This document shows positions 28,175 through 28,748 of a stretch of DNA of 28,748 bases, piece by piece. Source of the DNA: OAS926 sp035503715 (GTDB lineage: Bacteria; Pseudomonadota; Alphaproteobacteria; Rhizobiales; Rhizobiaceae); contig DATJTE010000065.1 in NCBI GenBank assembly GCA_035503715.1, forward strand, positions 1 to 28,748. The letters are read 5' to 3'. Below the pieces are notes generated by a model. It had not been told where the DNA came from and did no database searches. It saw only the letters and a list, made by a program, of their open reading frames with translations. Within the stretch, counting starts at the first letter, position 1, and each line of letters begins with the position of its first letter. The position numbers and the translations under genes were made by a program.

Positions 28175-28748
28175 TCAGTTCAACGTCCGCCAGATCGCTC
28201 TCATGGGGTCTATCTCGGGCAGCATGCCGTCCTCGAATGCCTCGGGCGGGAGGCTGCCCCGTCCGCTTGCATTCCAGAAATACAGCGGCACGTCGCCCTC
28301 GTCGTCATCGTGAGCGGGCCTCCGAACGACAGGCGCATCCTCGTCGAATAGGACCGTCCGAATGACCGAGCCGTCGGGCAGCTTGCGCGCCTGTTCTCTG
28401 CAACCGAACGACGGCCGACTCACCTGCGGGCGAGGGGTCATGCCGTGGGCATGCGTCGGGAAGAACCCGTCATGACCGCCGCCGATGGTTCCCGGCCCAT
28501 CGTAGTAGGCCTCGTCGGCCTCCAGATCGGTGCCGACGCCGGCAAGGTTGTTGTCGCGCTCGTCGTCGCCTTCGCGGTCGTCGCGCGGTTCGTCTTTCGT
28601 GCAGCCGCGACCGTGACCGGTCCAGCCGAGTTCGGGTTCGCCCTCGGGGTCGAGAAACGGAATGTCCTCGACCTTCATGGCGATGGACTGGTTGATATGC
28701 TCGGTCCAGCCAAGGCCCTCGTCTTCCTCCGATGCCGACAGGTTGACT
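28175..28748 (-). CDS. Acidic protein of unknown function, N terminus outside the window
   Basis: The frame stays open from the right edge of the window (first full codon at 28747) to TGA at 28175, at least 190 codons. An internal ATG at 28678 is probably not the start, because the upstream part reads on in similar style. Two related motifs occur, EDEGLGWTEHINQ and EGEPELGWTGHGRG, followed by a very acidic and polar stretch (EPRDDREGDDERDNN). I associate this LGW-type acidic repeat with poorly characterised proteins in Rhizobiales, from memory only. No catalytic motif or signal is seen. It lies 85 nt from tRNA-Lys, convergent with it. Confidence 0.65.
   Translation of the reverse strand, partial: VNLSASEEDEGLGWTEHINQSIAMKVEDIPFLDPEGEPELGWTGHGRGCTKDEPRDDREGDDERDNNLAGVGTDLEADEAYYDGPGTIGGGHDGFFPTHAHGMTPRPQVSRPSFGCREQARKLPDGSVIRTVLFDEDAPVVRRPAHDDDEGDVPLYFWNASGRGSLPPEAFEDGMLPEIDPMRAIWRTLN

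Overview
The window is a high-GC alphaproteobacterial chromosome segment, most likely from the order Hyphomicrobiales (Rhizobiales). The order-level call rests on the gene order, a BA14K-family protein, a DUF930 protein, an ATP12-type F1 assembly chaperone, zinc-free (C-minus) S14, and two copies of a palindrome (CCGAAAAGT-N5-ACTTTTCGG flanked by GATCAT) of a type common in rhizobial intergenic regions. Genus cannot be decided from the sequence alone.

Positions 1-15163 hold the S10-spc-alpha ribosomal superoperon: the 3' end of tuf, then rpsJ-rplC-rplD-rplW-rplB-rpsS-rplV-rpsC-rplP-rpmC-rpsQ, rplN-rplX-rplE-rpsN-rpsH-rplF-rplR-rpsE-rpmD-rplO-secY-adk, and rpsM-rpsK-rpoA-rplQ. Many genes overlap or nearly touch. 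The larger gaps contain hairpins without a good U tract, or repeat elements. One antisense SnoaL/NTF2-like gene (12024-12383) sits between adk and rpsM, and a candidate promoter restarts transcription toward rpsM. A Rho-independent terminator closes the cluster at about 15252-15273.

Positions 15328-23383 are a second plus-strand block: an exported ankyrin-repeat protein, a possible small hydrophobic GTG-start protein, a Do/HtrA periplasmic protease, the RarA/MgsA ATPase, a membrane-anchored DUF930 protein, the fluoride channel CrcB, an RluC/RluD-type pseudouridine synthase, an EamA transporter and an ATP12 chaperone. The last three are translationally packed.

Positions 23380-26358 run on the minus strand. 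They hold two small membrane proteins (one YggT-like) and a two-gene sodium:solute symporter operon (DUF4212 small subunit plus SSF large subunit) that ends at a strong terminator. The right end has a conserved-looking helical protein of unknown function (+), a secreted BA14K protein with an Arg-rich repeat tract (-), tRNA-Lys(UUU) with a recognisable promoter (+), and an acidic unknown protein (-) that runs off the window edge next to the tRNA.

Most of the window is core machinery. I did not find a convincing undescribed system. The most worthwhile leads are the acidic protein beside tRNA-Lys, the DUF930 protein with TonB-like architecture, the palindrome-led small membrane ORF, the antisense insertion in the ribosomal cluster and the intergenic repeats. 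Nothing here was checked by database search.
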